Shown piece by piece: positions 11,729 to 22,949 of a stretch of 64,000 bases of DNA. The number at the start of each line of letters is the position of its first letter. Within the stretch, counting starts at the first letter, position 1. The stretch is from Celoporthe dispersa (lineage: Eukaryota; Ascomycota; Sordariomycetes; Diaporthales; Cryphonectriaceae). The notes under the pieces are model-generated. The model worked only from the letters and a program-made list of their open reading frames with translations, did not search any database and had not been told where the DNA came from. The DNA lies in the NCBI GenBank assembly GCA_016584495.1, contig WAID01000007.1:1-64000 (forward strand), in the 5' to 3' direction. The position numbers and the translations under genes were made by a program.

Positions 11729-14091
11729 GTGAACCGGAATACCTGAGAGGAGAGGTTGTGGGGATCAGCATAGTGGGTTGCAAACCACCCCGATCAAAAG
11801 GCTTAATCATCCATAAGAGTCATTATACCAATCGAGGATACTGACTCTGTCTTCTTGACTGACATATGGGATCGAGATCTTGGGAACAGAGTGGTTGGCG
11901 ATGTGAACCCGCACGCTTTAGTTATCTTTCTTCTGGAGCCAGCTGCGGAATGGAGGCAGTCCACGTGTCGCTCAAGGGTTGCCAGCGTCGGATGTCGCAG
12001 GCCCCCTGACCTGATCCTCGAACAATGCCACGTATGCAGCACACGATGCAGGAGAATGCCCTTGAGCTGCTCTGCCCCTCAGATCCTGAGACCAAGTGGA
12101 GTGCCACTAGGTGCCCAGCTGGGCGCACCGGCTGGGAGTTTTCTGCACCTTTTGCTGAATGCTGAGTGTAGCTGGGACTGTCCGAAAATGGCCAGCGCCC
12201 ACCTGTGCTTGTGAACATGGCCTGCTACAAGTCTCGATAGATGTTTTGAATTAAGGACTGAGGATGCTATAATTCTAGATAGTATGTGCGATTGGTTGAA
12301 TCAAACGGCGCGAGTTCCAATTCGCGCACTGTCGAGATAGAACCGAGGCCAGGAGCTGAAGCCTGAGATGATCATTTTCGGTTGCAGCTGTGTTTAAGGT
12401 GATACTGTTTTCATTTACCGTAGTGCAGCTCGAGTCCCCAAGACGATCATCGGTGGCAGCGGTCTAAGCAGACACCTTTCGCGGAGATCCTCTCCTCCCA
12501 AACCTCGGCATATATGCGCATGAATTGATACCTATCAACTATGGATCGACTCTCATACTGACTCCATGTATTGGCGGGCTAATAAATTACAACATGATCT
12601 TTTCTTCCTGAACCCTCGAGCTTTCCCGTCGCAGAACCAGCACGAGTATCGCCGTGGGATCGTCGGGGCGCAGGCCAAGCCAGGCAGGTAGAGACAAGCC
12701 CATATTACCGCTGCATTAGCGACGCGTTGCACTCACAAAGCGCTCGCAGCTATCCCCCTGCCTAATTAGTCTACTTGTTCACCTGCGTCCGAACGTCGGG
12801 GCCTTTGGAAATTCGCCCAGGAGCCCTCCCGAAGATGATCTGCCCAGTTTGACCCCGCCCCCTTGTCCTCTTCTAACTATCTCTACCTCCACCCCTCCCC
12901 TCTGTGGCCGTTCACTTTTCATGTGCCCTCGAAGCCCTCCTCCCAGGTCTCAAGGCGCGAGACCTCCACCACACGCACATGGGAGGTGGACCCCCGCTCT
13001 CTCTCCATACCACGCTGAGATCTCAGCCGGCGTGCAGCCGCAGCATGGTTTTCTACACTTTTTGCTCTTCTCTCCTCTCCCTCTCTATCGCTATCTCTTT
13101 ATCATCTCCCTACCCCATTCTGTGGATCTTTGCTTGGCCTATTCGTCACCCAGTCTCTCTTTGCATCTCTCCCTGCTATAGCATCTCCTGCGCATGAGAG
13201 TAAACCTGGAGGAACAAAAACAAAGTATATAAAATAAGAAAAAGGAAAAAAGAAAAAGCAGAGAAGGGAGAAAAAAGAAGAAAAAGAAAGAGAAAAAGGT
13301 GAGCGCTTAGCACCCCAACCAATCGCGTCCCACGATCAGGTCCAGTCCCCATCATCACATCCTCTCCCTCCCATGCACGGACATGGGAAGCCGGGCGCTT
13401 AGAACCTTGCCCAACGGCTTGAGGGGGCAGAGTCACAGCGAGGCACGTGAGAGGGAGGGGGAACATGTGTACAATGTACGTACATTATTCGAGTTGAGCG
13501 TGTGATCCCTGATCCTTGTTCTTTGGGTGAGGAGGGTCCCAGGCTCGGTATCTGATTGGATGTTTGATGGAGGAGGGGAAGGCAAAGGCTTTGGTTTTCC
13601 TGCTTCTGAATGGTGGCAATTGTTTTTTTTTTTCTTTCTCTTTCTTTCTCTTTCTGGTCCTTCTCTTTCTTTCTTTCTCGGTTCCTCTTCTCCGAGAACA
13701 AGTCAGTTCGATGCCTGTCATTGCATGCTAATCTCTCAAGTAATCTTCCCTCTCTCTCTCAGGATGATCACCACATAAGTAGTCTAAATGTGCCGCAATC
13801 AACCCCTCCTCCACCTTGGGACCAACCTCTCCCCGTCCTAAAGGCCCGTGCCATCTACCGAATAACAAATGCATGTACAAACAGGGCTATATCTCTTAGC
13901 CTATCTCCATTCATGTGCTGTGATAGGCACCAGTGGAGAATTTTTTTTTAAAAAAACCAAAACCACCCCCACCCTTACAAGAATGTCACTCCAGAAAGAA
14001 AAGAAGCAGAAGAAAAGCAGAAGTCGGTGTGTGTGGGTGGCGGGCAGATGCAAGGTCCGGTACTAAGTAGGGTCCCCGGTAGGGATGTGTT

Positions 14092-14122
<31 letters not shown>

Positions 14123-14148
14123 CTTCTTATTTTTTTTTTTTTTTTTTC
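14092..14148. repeat. CT microsatellite followed by a T tract
   Basis: About 12 copies of CT are followed within 15 bases by a run of about 18 T. Simple repeat, with no gene on either side for more than 1 kb. Confidence 0.85.
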
Positions 14149-15319
14149 CTTCTTTTTCTTTCTTATTCTCGATCTCATCATGCACCCTGCCTTACCATCA
14201 CTTCCCGGGGGGAGGGGGGCGGCGGCGGCGGCGAACAAATGGCGAGCTGCGATGCAACGGTGAGGAAATCTTTCCTGATGATCACGTTCGTCCCAGGTGG
14301 TATTTCGCCCCTTCCGGTCTCGACCAGGCTCTCTGCCCGGACGTGATGTGAACCACCCTGTCCCACCCTCCCTCTGGCGTTGCTTCGCCGCCTGCGTGCA
14401 TCACCCATCTCCTTGCCGAGCCCGCGACGGATCGTAATGCAAGAGATGGGAATGCGTGAACATACCGTAGTAGTATCTGCTGTATACCCTCGCCCAGTGC
14501 CCACCGGCCCAGCCAGCAGGAGTGTACCTCAGGTCAGTCCACTGTTACGACATATAAAAGCTCAAATATAGGAAAGGGGTTCTGGCTGGGTGGCTGCTTC
14601 TACATACAACTGTGTACAGTATGTAGTACCACCACGACATGCTACCTACGCGTCCACCCACCGCCTCCTCCTCCTCCCCTCTGCCTCAAAGGGGGGGGGT
14701 GGAAAGGCGGCCCATTCTGACGGCCAAGTGTGACCCACTGCGTGGAAGTGTTTCCTCTGGCGCCGTCCAGTCCAGTCCAACGAACTGGATTCCGGCGGCC
14801 GCCTTTCGCGACCTGGTCACTCCCGCTTTCTCTCCCTCTGCGTGGGGCTCTCCCGCTCTCTTCTCCTTGACAATTGGGCCGCCGTTTTGTCCGTCTCCGG
14901 GAGAGTGTGAAGTAGGTGGCTGGGGATAAAGGGATGGAGAGGGGAACAGCAAACACGTATCAGCGGAGCCGGCAAGTAAATCATAGCAGGCTGGCAAGGG
15001 GGGCAGAGAGGAGGATCGAAATGTGAATCTCATGCTAGGTGGCACAGCGTTGTCAAGATCAAGGGTTATTTATACACAGAATATCTGATTGCATTCATTC
15101 AAGAACCGCCTGCTAGGCTTCATGGCAGTAACATAGACATAGAGCTCATCCCGTTGCAGCACGCAAGCCAAAGAAGCGAAAGAGAACAAAGAAAGGAAAA
15201 GAAGAAAAAAGCCCAAAGTTCGGGCAAAGTAGGTATCCGCCGATGGTATCTCCCAGCTTCCATACAGAATGTGGTTGAGACGCCGCCTGCAACGCCGGGT
15301 GCCATGTGATTGATTGTTT

Positions 15320-15339
15320 TGTGTGTGTGTGTGTGTGTG
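15320..15339. repeat. GT microsatellite
   Basis: Ten copies of GT, in the region expected to be downstream of the minus-strand gene ending at 15723. Confidence 0.85.
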
Positions 15340-15722
15340 AAAGGGAGAGAGATTCCAAAGCAAGATGGTGCCCTCAGATGCCGTGTTCCTCCGACAGGTC
15401 TCCTCGCAACTCCGAATTCCTATTTTTGGGGTGGGTCTTCTTGGGGATGCAAGTCATGAACGATCATCAACGTAAAAGGGAGGTGTGTTTTGGGGTGAAC
15501 GGTAGAGACCCTCGAGTCGATAGTCGAGGGTGGTTGTGGGCGCAAGAGATGTGTGTGTGTTTTGGGCCAATTCGCTGGTTGACAAAAGAAAGAAGGCGTA
15601 TAGGGGGTTGGTGGCGTGATGTGATGTGAAGCCGTGTGTTTTTCGTGAAGATATGTGATGCTCCTGATCCTCTCTCTCTCTCTCTCTTTCTTCCTTCCGG
15701 CCTTCTCTCATGCGCCGTCGGC

Positions 15723-16673
15723 TCACTCCACAGATGCATCGTTCAGTTTCCTCCGTTTCCCTCGGCGCGGGATCCATCCTCGGTGTGTACGTGACCGTCC
15801 TGGTCACCACCTCGCGGATGTGCCTCACGCTCGTTCCTTTCTTCTCGCAGCGGCCCGCTTGGGCACCTGCGCTAGTCGGACCGGCACTGGTAGGGGCCGG
15901 GATACCCTCTGCATGCCTCCTCGCCTTCAGCGCTGCCTCCCAGTCAAAGGCTCTTGAGGCTCCGCGCGCTCCATGGCGAGCGCACAGGGCTATCTACCGC
16001 CGGGCTGGGCGGAACGCGCAGGCTTGGGAACGTAGCCGGGCCTGTGGCAGGGCCGAGAGCGGGTACGTCGCGGCTGGTGACGCCGGGTGCCTGGTGGAGA
16101 TGGGCGCTGGTGCAGGTTTTGGTGACGCCTTGGCCCTGTGGTCGTTGTCGGGACAGCTGCAGTCCGTCGCGGTGCTGTCGGCGGTGGTGGCAGAGGTGGG
16201 CGCGCTGTCGATCTCTTCCTCTGTCGTGCTGTCGGGCGCGTCTTCAGTCTTGATCGTCTGGACCGTCTCCACGCTGTCCCCTGTCGAGGTTCGCTTCAGG
16301 GAGGCCTTGCCCGGCAGTGGGGCCGTCAGCGGAGGGCTCGCCATGGCGGCGGGCGAGGCGGGATTTATGGTCTTGAGGAAGTCCATATAGGCCACTGGCG
16401 GGGTGATGGGGGTTTTCTCTGCCGGCGGTTTCTCCTCGAGCCTTGCAGACAGCATGCTCGGGGTTGGTGGGTAGTCCAGCGGTGCTGATGGGAGACCTGC
16501 AGAGGGCAGGCCGGCTGAGAAGAGGCCGACAGCAGAGAGCGGCCCCTTGAGCGATGCGGCCGAGTGCGGTGTCCTGACTGACGAGGCAGACCGCAGGGCA
16601 TCCGAGGGAAGGCTGCCGTGGTGGGCGTCTTGAGAGACGGCAGCTTGGGTCTTGTGGCAGACATGGCGGACAT
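15723..16673 (-). CDS. Conserved disordered protein, function unknown
   Basis: Proline-, serine- and threonine-rich protein of about 315 residues on the minus strand, starting MSAMSATRPKLPSLKTP (a second start four codons in is equally possible). Recognisable blocks are PPTPSMLSARLEEKPP, TPPVAYMDFLKTIN, an acidic and Thr-rich middle, PPSPAVDSPVRSPWSARSL, DWEAALKARRHAEG, HIREVVTRTVTYTPRMD and a basic end, GKRRKLNDASVE, resembling a nuclear localisation signal. These blocks lie in different frames. The first shift sits at a GGG run at 16606-16608; others lie near 16110, 15955 and 15750, and the exact stop depends on the last. I believe this block order is conserved among Sordariomycetes but cannot name a function. 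A nuclear role is inferred only from the basic tail. Confidence 0.6.
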
Positions 16674-16792
16674 GTGTGTTGTGTGTTGTGTGGTGTTGAG
16701 GAGGGAGGGGAGGGTATGTGGTATGTGATATGTGACGGCACGACAGGACCGGTGGTGTGTGCAGAGCAGACGGGCTGAACCGACGGGATAAG

Positions 16793-16880
16793 GTGTGTGT
16801 GCGTGTGTGTGTGTGTGTGTGCGTGTGTGCGTGTAAGTGTGTATAAGTGTGTGCGTGTGTGTGTGTGTGTGTGTATGTAT
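16793..16880. repeat. Long imperfect GT microsatellite
   Basis: Almost 90 bases of GT interrupted by GC and AA units, about 120 bp upstream of the minus-strand gene. On the coding strand it is a CA tract, so it lies in the promoter or leader. Confidence 0.85.
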
Positions 16881-19800
16881 GCGAGAGTGTGTGACAGGCG
16901 TCAGTCGAGAATTTTGAGAGAGTAGACCGTCAAGTCAAGCGAATGACTCGGGACGCTGCCCGTTGAGCTGCAGCAGTGGACAGACAAGGTTCGACTCGCC
17001 CTGCAGGAGGAGGAGACAGAAAGAGTCAAGTCCGGCAGTTGGAGGGGAGGGGCAAAAAGAAGAGAGAGGGAAGGAGAAAAAAGGGAGGAGTGGGAACGGC
17101 GGATGGTGACGGCGGGCTGGACGAGGATATATGCGATCCACGGCCAGAGTAGGCGCAGTAGGGCCACTGACGGCGGCAAAGATGCAGGTCGAAAGTGGGT
17201 GAAGGTGGGATGCGACAGGATGTAGGCTGTCAGTCAGGCGGCAAAGGGGTGTTCTGCCCAGGAGACGGATCCACAAACTAAGCTCCTGACAACCTAGCCC
17301 CCGCGTGTGTTTCCGCGACAAGGGAGAAGGAGGAGGTGGAATGGGTCCAAGTTGAACCCGAAGACGCGGATCGAGTGGGACAGGGGGATGTTTCGTTCGT
17401 CCCTCTCTCCTCTCTGGTGGTTCCGTCGGACTGTTCCCAGCCAGTGTGCTATCGGCGTCTCTTTTTGCTGGTGTGTTGTGGTGGTTGGTCCAAGTCGAGC
17501 TGGCGCTTCCGGCCGCGCAGGAGAGGGAACGGGTTGCGCCGCAGGTATGCACGGTATGTGACTGCAGCCCAGCAGCAGAAACAGGTCCTCGGTATATGCC
17601 TATGAGGTGTTGATCCTGGACGGGAGGGAGACGAGACACCCGGCCGACAAAGAAGAGAGAGGGAGAGAGAGAGAGAGAGAGAGATAGGCACGAGTGTTTG
17701 AGTTTGCCGCTGGGGATCCGAGGCGAGGCCTGTGAGTCTGGAGAGGGGTGGTAATTATGCGCAGAGACAGTGAAGGGGAAAAAGGAGGGCGGGCAGCGCC
17801 AGGGCAGACGGACCACAGCGGACGGGCACAACAGCTCTTTCGCAGCAGACGAGGTGCTATTGGACGAGCGGCCGCGCTTGTGCTCGAGAGGTGCCTTAGT
17901 GCCAGCTCGAGGTACAGCCAGCGAGTTCCGGTCAGGGTGGCCAGGTGGGTACAACAGCCCTGGGCCGGAGAAAGAGAGAGGCTCTCTCTCTCTCTGTGCG
18001 TGCGGGGTGGTGTGTCCGTTCGAGGTGGAGGGCGAGGAGCGAGAGAGGCAGAGAGCACAGAGCTTGTGATCCACACACAAGGTCGGACGGGAAGGAAGCC
18101 CCAGGTCGCTGCCGTGGGAGACGAGCCAGGAGGAGGGCGGACAGCGAGCGAGGGAAACGTTGATCCGGTAAGCGCCAGGAAATTTCCGACTACTGGAAGG
18201 TTATTGGAAGAATCCCAGGGCGTGTGTGTGCCCTGTCCTGCAGTCCCTGGTCAGATCTGACTGGCAGATCGTCGGGTGTGATAGGCACTCTCGTAGGGCG
18301 AGAATCCCTCAGACCAGGAACGGCAGTAATGGACTGAGTACACACGCTCCGCAGCCTTGTTCTGGGTTGTGACGGGGTGCCTGGTTCTCTCCCTGGTCTC
18401 TCGCTTCTTTTTTCTTTTTTCTTCTTCTTCTTCTGATCTGTCTCCTTTCCCTCTTGCTGGAGGTGGAAAACAAGCTGTTTTGAATCTGTACAGGTAAACC
18501 TTGGAAGGAGAGGATGAGGATGGTTCTCGCGATAGAAAGAGAGAGGACGAATGAGTGCTCTGCTGAGGGAGAATCGCAAGTGGCCGAAAAAGTCGAGAGA
18601 GAATCAAGCAGCAACAACTTTCTGCAGGAGATAGGCAGGGGACCCCCTTGTCAGGTTGGGTGGACAGGGCCCCTGTCCCTCTGTAGCCGCTGGGATGGAC
18701 ACGTCTGGTGCCTATCTCAGCTGTGATTGGGCAGGTGGGGATGCACGCTAGATGGACCGGGCACACAGCGCGCTTCGCTATTCTTAGCAATGGCTCTGCA
18801 GGCGGGGAAAGCGCCCTCTCATTGGACAGGGAGGGGCTTACTCATCCGGAATAACGTCCTCCAACCAGCGTGTCCCTGGCCTTTGGTGTTCGACCTCGAG
18901 ATTTCTCCAAGACCTGCTTCGTACCCTCACCAGCAGGTGACGGCCACAAGTCTCGGGAGGTATTGTGTGTGAGTTGGCACAGCCGCCCTGATGGAGAGAC
19001 AAGAAAAAGACAGGAAGAAAACAGAGATGGGAAAACTAAACGTAATCTCAACAAGGGTGCCACAACCAAAAGGAGAAGCCGATCAGGGATATTTTTCAAA
19101 AGACAAGGCGACGCGTCCGGTAAAAACGGCAGAGAACAGGCTTCGCCACAGGCGCAACACGAGAAGACAACAACGAAGATCCTCTTTTTCTCTCTCTCTC
19201 TTTTGTGCAGATGTGGACCAAGAAAAAGCGGTTCCGTTCGAGGCAGGTGAGCAGTTCCGGAAGACTCCCGCCAGCATATTTGTACGTCGACGATTTTACT
19301 GTCAACAAGTTTGAGGATTCTCCTCCCGGTTTACCTAAGCGCCCATCAACCAAGCGCCACCCCCCCCCCCCCCCTCTTCTTCCACCCATTTCCTTCCTTC
19401 CCTCCTTGATCTATACCAACAACAATATAATTCCTGTCAACCCTCAAGTTTCGAGTTGGCCCAGGAATAGACTGCCTCCACATCATCCCAGCCTGCCTCC
19501 GTTCAGCGCGCGGATATGAAAGCATCGTCAGGACCTGGAAACTTCAGCTCTCTCCTCGCTGACTGGCTGGCTCACCTACCGGGCCCGGACGACACCAAGA
19601 TCTGGAGATTTCAGATCCAGAACAGCTTGTGTGTGGCTTCAGGAAACTCCGGCTCAGATTCCTGGCAGGGCTGCTGGAGCGCGCGCCACATGCAGCATCT
19701 CAGAACCTGGGCGCCACCGATCGGACCAGTCATCCCAGCTCGAGGGCCACCCGATGAGTCTATCTGGCTCTCTCCACACCCCTAGTCATTGCTTCCTTCG

Positions 19801-20119
19801 CTTCGAGTCGAGTAGTCCATAGGAAGGCAGACCAAGCCTTCGGTGACCAAGCATATGCCATGCCGCCCATACTTCATGTTTCGAGTAAGGCAAAAGCTGG
19901 GCGGGCACGGGGCCGCGATCTCAGGCCGGACCACCTAGCTGGAGACGCCTCGTGGCTTGTCAGGATCCCAATGCGCCGTGGAGAGTCGACACCTCAGCTG
20001 CACCGTGCCGCATCCATGGCGGATGGGGTCCGTCTGTAAAACGTACCATGGGTAGCTCTTGGTGATCTACAGCTTCTCGAACGTTTTCTACTTGGCCGGG
20101 CCCACAGCTGCCGGTTACG
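16881..20119. other. Promoter side of the minus-strand gene and intergenic DNA
   Basis: Purine-rich plus strand (a CT-rich minus strand) with a GA microsatellite at 17655-17684. Long minus-strand open frames here, up to 381 codons at 16935-18080, have the low-complexity composition of a CT-rich leader, not of a protein. A pyrimidine tract ending in GTGCAG at 19209 looks like a splice acceptor, but I could not build a gene around it. Confidence 0.35.
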
Positions 20120-20556
20120 TTAAGGCTTCGTCCTCACGCCCGCTGTAGAGCGCGTGCATACACGCCCATTCCAGCAGAGGTCTTTGCCGCCGAGCCTTTT
20201 GTCGCGCTGCTTTTTCTTTTCTTTTTTTTCTTTTTCCCTTTTCTTTTGACACGTCATGCTCGGTGGCTGGTGTTGCTGCACCGCGGCTGCTGATACTTGT
20301 GGGGGATGGAGGGGCAAAGAGAGAATTCTCTCATCCCACTCGTCGAGAGGCGTCGTCGTATCACCAGAGGCCACGTTGCCGGTTGCTGAAAATGACTTGC
20401 AGGACTTGTCGAAGTTATCATCCCCACCAGCCTTGCGCTTGTACATCTTGCCCAATGATATTGCCGGGTGGATCTCCATCTTGGTGTGGAGGGGTGAGAG
20501 AGAGAGGGCGTGACGCTGATTCGGACGTTCAATGGGCTGTCGAGGCCGTCCTCCAT
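20120..20556 (-). CDS. Possible small protein, unrecognised
   Basis: A minus-strand frame starting MEDGLDSPLNVRISV continues, after one apparent -1 shift near 20480, into MEIHPAISLGKMYKRKAGG and an acidic and polar segment, then a Lys/Glu-rich end. The segment up to about 20260 has mixed composition and codon use like protein, while the last third is low-complexity. No domain is recognised and no splice support was found. It may be a real small gene, a decayed one, or chance. Confidence 0.2.
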
Positions 20557-21420
20557 ACCCACCAGAGAGGAAGTCTGGCCGGATTCACATATCCCTTTTG
20601 GAGGTGAGTGTTGATGGATCCGGTCTTGTATGGTTCTGACTGCGCATCGAATACACAGTGTGAGCCAAAAGATAAGTCTACATGGCAATATCGTGCACTT
20701 CGGGACAGCGCTCATCTCTGCTTTCCCCTACTCTCACATTTCCGGTCGTTCATGCAGTCTCGTCCCCCGGCCAAGGCACCTGGCGCTGGACCAAGAAACT
20801 AGATCCTTGAGGAACAAAAGCATCAGGCGGTAAAGCAGACCTCTCGCCGTCGCTGCTAGCAGGCTGCGGAACAAGCCCTGGTACACCTATCGAGCCTGAA
20901 ACTACCCGTCATCCGTTGCTCATTTTTCCATTAATCCAAGACTACTGGCCTACCATAAACTTTGTAGTGAGGTCCAAGGGAAGTATGAAGACGACCCTGG
21001 GATCGACTCCAGTAGAATCATGCCTCAGCAAAGCGATGACATCGTCTCGACACAGAAATAAGCCGTGTTCTCAATTTCCTCTCGCTCGCATCTGTGCCAC
21101 TCCAACGTTGACAGGAGTGTATCACTGGCGTCTCCTTCATCTCTCGAGGAATGGCCTGGGTAGTAGCAGAGCTCTGCTCCACCTTGCAGCCACGATATAA
21201 GGACCACAGTTGTGATCTCGGGTCACTGGCTAGAGCGTTCGGCCAATGTGAGTGCTTCGCCCAATGCTCCTTGTATTTCCCCACGCGCTCAGAGATGTGT
21301 GAGTCTTAATGCGTCTCGCCACACCAGTCATAGATCAGATAGATGTACCAAGGTCCGGGAAAAGAGCTAATTTGCGGCGTTCCAGCAGGTTGCCGACATC
21401 CTTTTCCGATTTACAAACAT
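20557..21420. other. Gene-poor stretch
   Basis: No gene, repeat or RNA is supported in this 0.9-kb stretch. Confidence 0.4.
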
Positions 21421-22010
21421 TTAACCTGCGGAGGGGATGGGATGGCGCTTCGTGATCTCGTCCTCGCCCCACGGCTCATAAGACAGTTGAATCAAATCAG
21501 ACTCTCTGTCGACTTCCACACAATCAGACCGATGCTGGTCATATGGTCCAATCTGCCATACTGAAGTGCCTTGAGCTGCCGATAGGGTGAAGTAGATACG
21601 CTTTTGGTAGAGAAAGTGGTACCACTGGCCGAGCTCCCGCATCTTAACTCTTGTAGGTAATGTATTGCTTATTTTGAACAAAATCAGACGTGAAGTTGAT
21701 ACAGGCATTACTATCTCGAAACCTTAAAAGCTTCGGCAGACGGTAAGATCTCTACAAAGAAAGAAAATGAGCCAAATAGAGTGATCTCGCTCGGTTTCGG
21801 AACAATCCAGAAGAGCATTCAAGTCCCATAGAAAGACGTACAACTTTCAGTCTTGTAGTTAAGGCCTTGGTTTTCTAAGCATCTAAAACCCAGCCGCTGG
21901 CAAATTCCCAGATTCATTCGACCACTTCGAGGGTCTTTCTCCGCACTTTGAAGCCCATCATCATATGTAGCAGATCCCGACGGAGTTGAGGGCATGTTGT
22001 TTCCGCTCAT
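21421..22010 (-). CDS. Possible gene or gene remnant, unrecognised
   Basis: Minus-strand segment with protein-like sequence in successive frames. It starts MSGNNMPSTPSGSATYDDG just after a TTCCTAG acceptor-like site. A GTACGT donor and a TTTCTTTGTAG acceptor flank about 105 bases that would be removed. The next segment reads RSYRLPKLLRFRDSNACINF and then, after another apparent missing base near 21660, ELGQWYHFLYQKRIYFTLS up to a stop at 21421. The first intron does not keep phase perfectly. The Trp/Tyr/Phe-rich last part reads like a globular fungal protein, but I recognise no family. A decayed gene is as likely as a live one with sequence errors. Confidence 0.25.
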
Positions 22011-22906
22011 ATTCGAGGCGACCTAGGAAGAATCGGTCGAATCTGGCGGGATATCAAGCATAACTGGCATTCAATATTCAAACAGCGTGGAAATAAAAGT
22101 AAAACCCACGCTTGCGAGTAGCCATAGATGAACTTGTATTTGTACCTCAAATTATGAATCAGGATTTTTGAGGGTTTCACTGTTTGTCGGAACCCCTCCT
22201 CCCTCCCGGGAAGATGGGGCGCCTCCTCACGCTACGCCTGTTATAAGTAATACAGTACCTTGCATACCATTAATCACCCATTTTTGGCATCACCGAGCCG
22301 CCTGTTCAGTATGAGAAACCGCGCGCCTTTGTACGCGTCAATGCTGCCCAATACATCTCTCAATGATATTGCGTCATGTTTGCATTCAGAACTATGGAGG
22401 AGTTGACACGTGGATCGTTTCACGCAGCAGAGAAGAGAAAAGTCACAGGCGGCACCGCGGAGACAACAGACAATCACATCCTCGCCGCGAACGGGCGGAT
22501 ACTCAAGCCAAAGTACACCAGCAATGACTCCTTGACGATTTTCAGTTTTCACAGGCTCCCAAGAGATTAACAGGGCTTGGAGGCTACCACATGCTAAGGA
22601 CACCTTGGTTCAGCTGACCCTCGAAGAGGACGCGCCGCAGGTTGCATGAGCTGCAAGCACACTGCAGTGTGCATGAGCTGCAGGCGCGACGTGGCTCACG
22701 CATGGCCTATGGATGCTGTCCCGTTCTCACCACTTGACGCCTTTGTGCCCTCAACGCTAGGAAAGCATCGACTCAGTCTTCTCACGGCCCCCAAGATTGG
22801 TGCTTCTACCATTGGCGCTTGGTTCGGCCATGATTTGCTAATCCCGTTCTTATCTACAATCATATTGCTCAGTTGGAGAGGAGCCGTGCATGCACATGGC
22901 AATCAA

Positions 22907-22949
<43 letters not shown>

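Larger units (their letters stand above)
11729..15722. other. Intergenic, 4 kb
   Basis: No gene can be supported. It holds strongly pyrimidine-rich plus-strand tracts (12850-13190, 13620-13690, 14090-14170), a purine-rich tract (13200-13300) and several microsatellites. A perfect 6-bp hairpin stem at 12308-12327 does not fit a tRNA arm. Confidence 0.4.

Noticed and set aside
12308..12327. Hairpin with GCGCGA/TCGCGC stem, considered as a tRNA arm
   Set aside because: Stem and loop lengths do not fit a T arm, the loop lacks the usual TTCGA-type sequence and there is no matching anticodon or acceptor stem nearby.
16935..18080. 381-codon minus-strand open frame
   Set aside because: Its product is Ser/Pro/Leu low complexity produced by CT-rich DNA, with no motif. 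It lies upstream of a real minus-strand gene, so it is most likely leader or promoter.
22909..22945. Regular repeats considered as a CRISPR array
   Set aside because: These are uninterrupted dinucleotides without spacers, in a eukaryotic genome.
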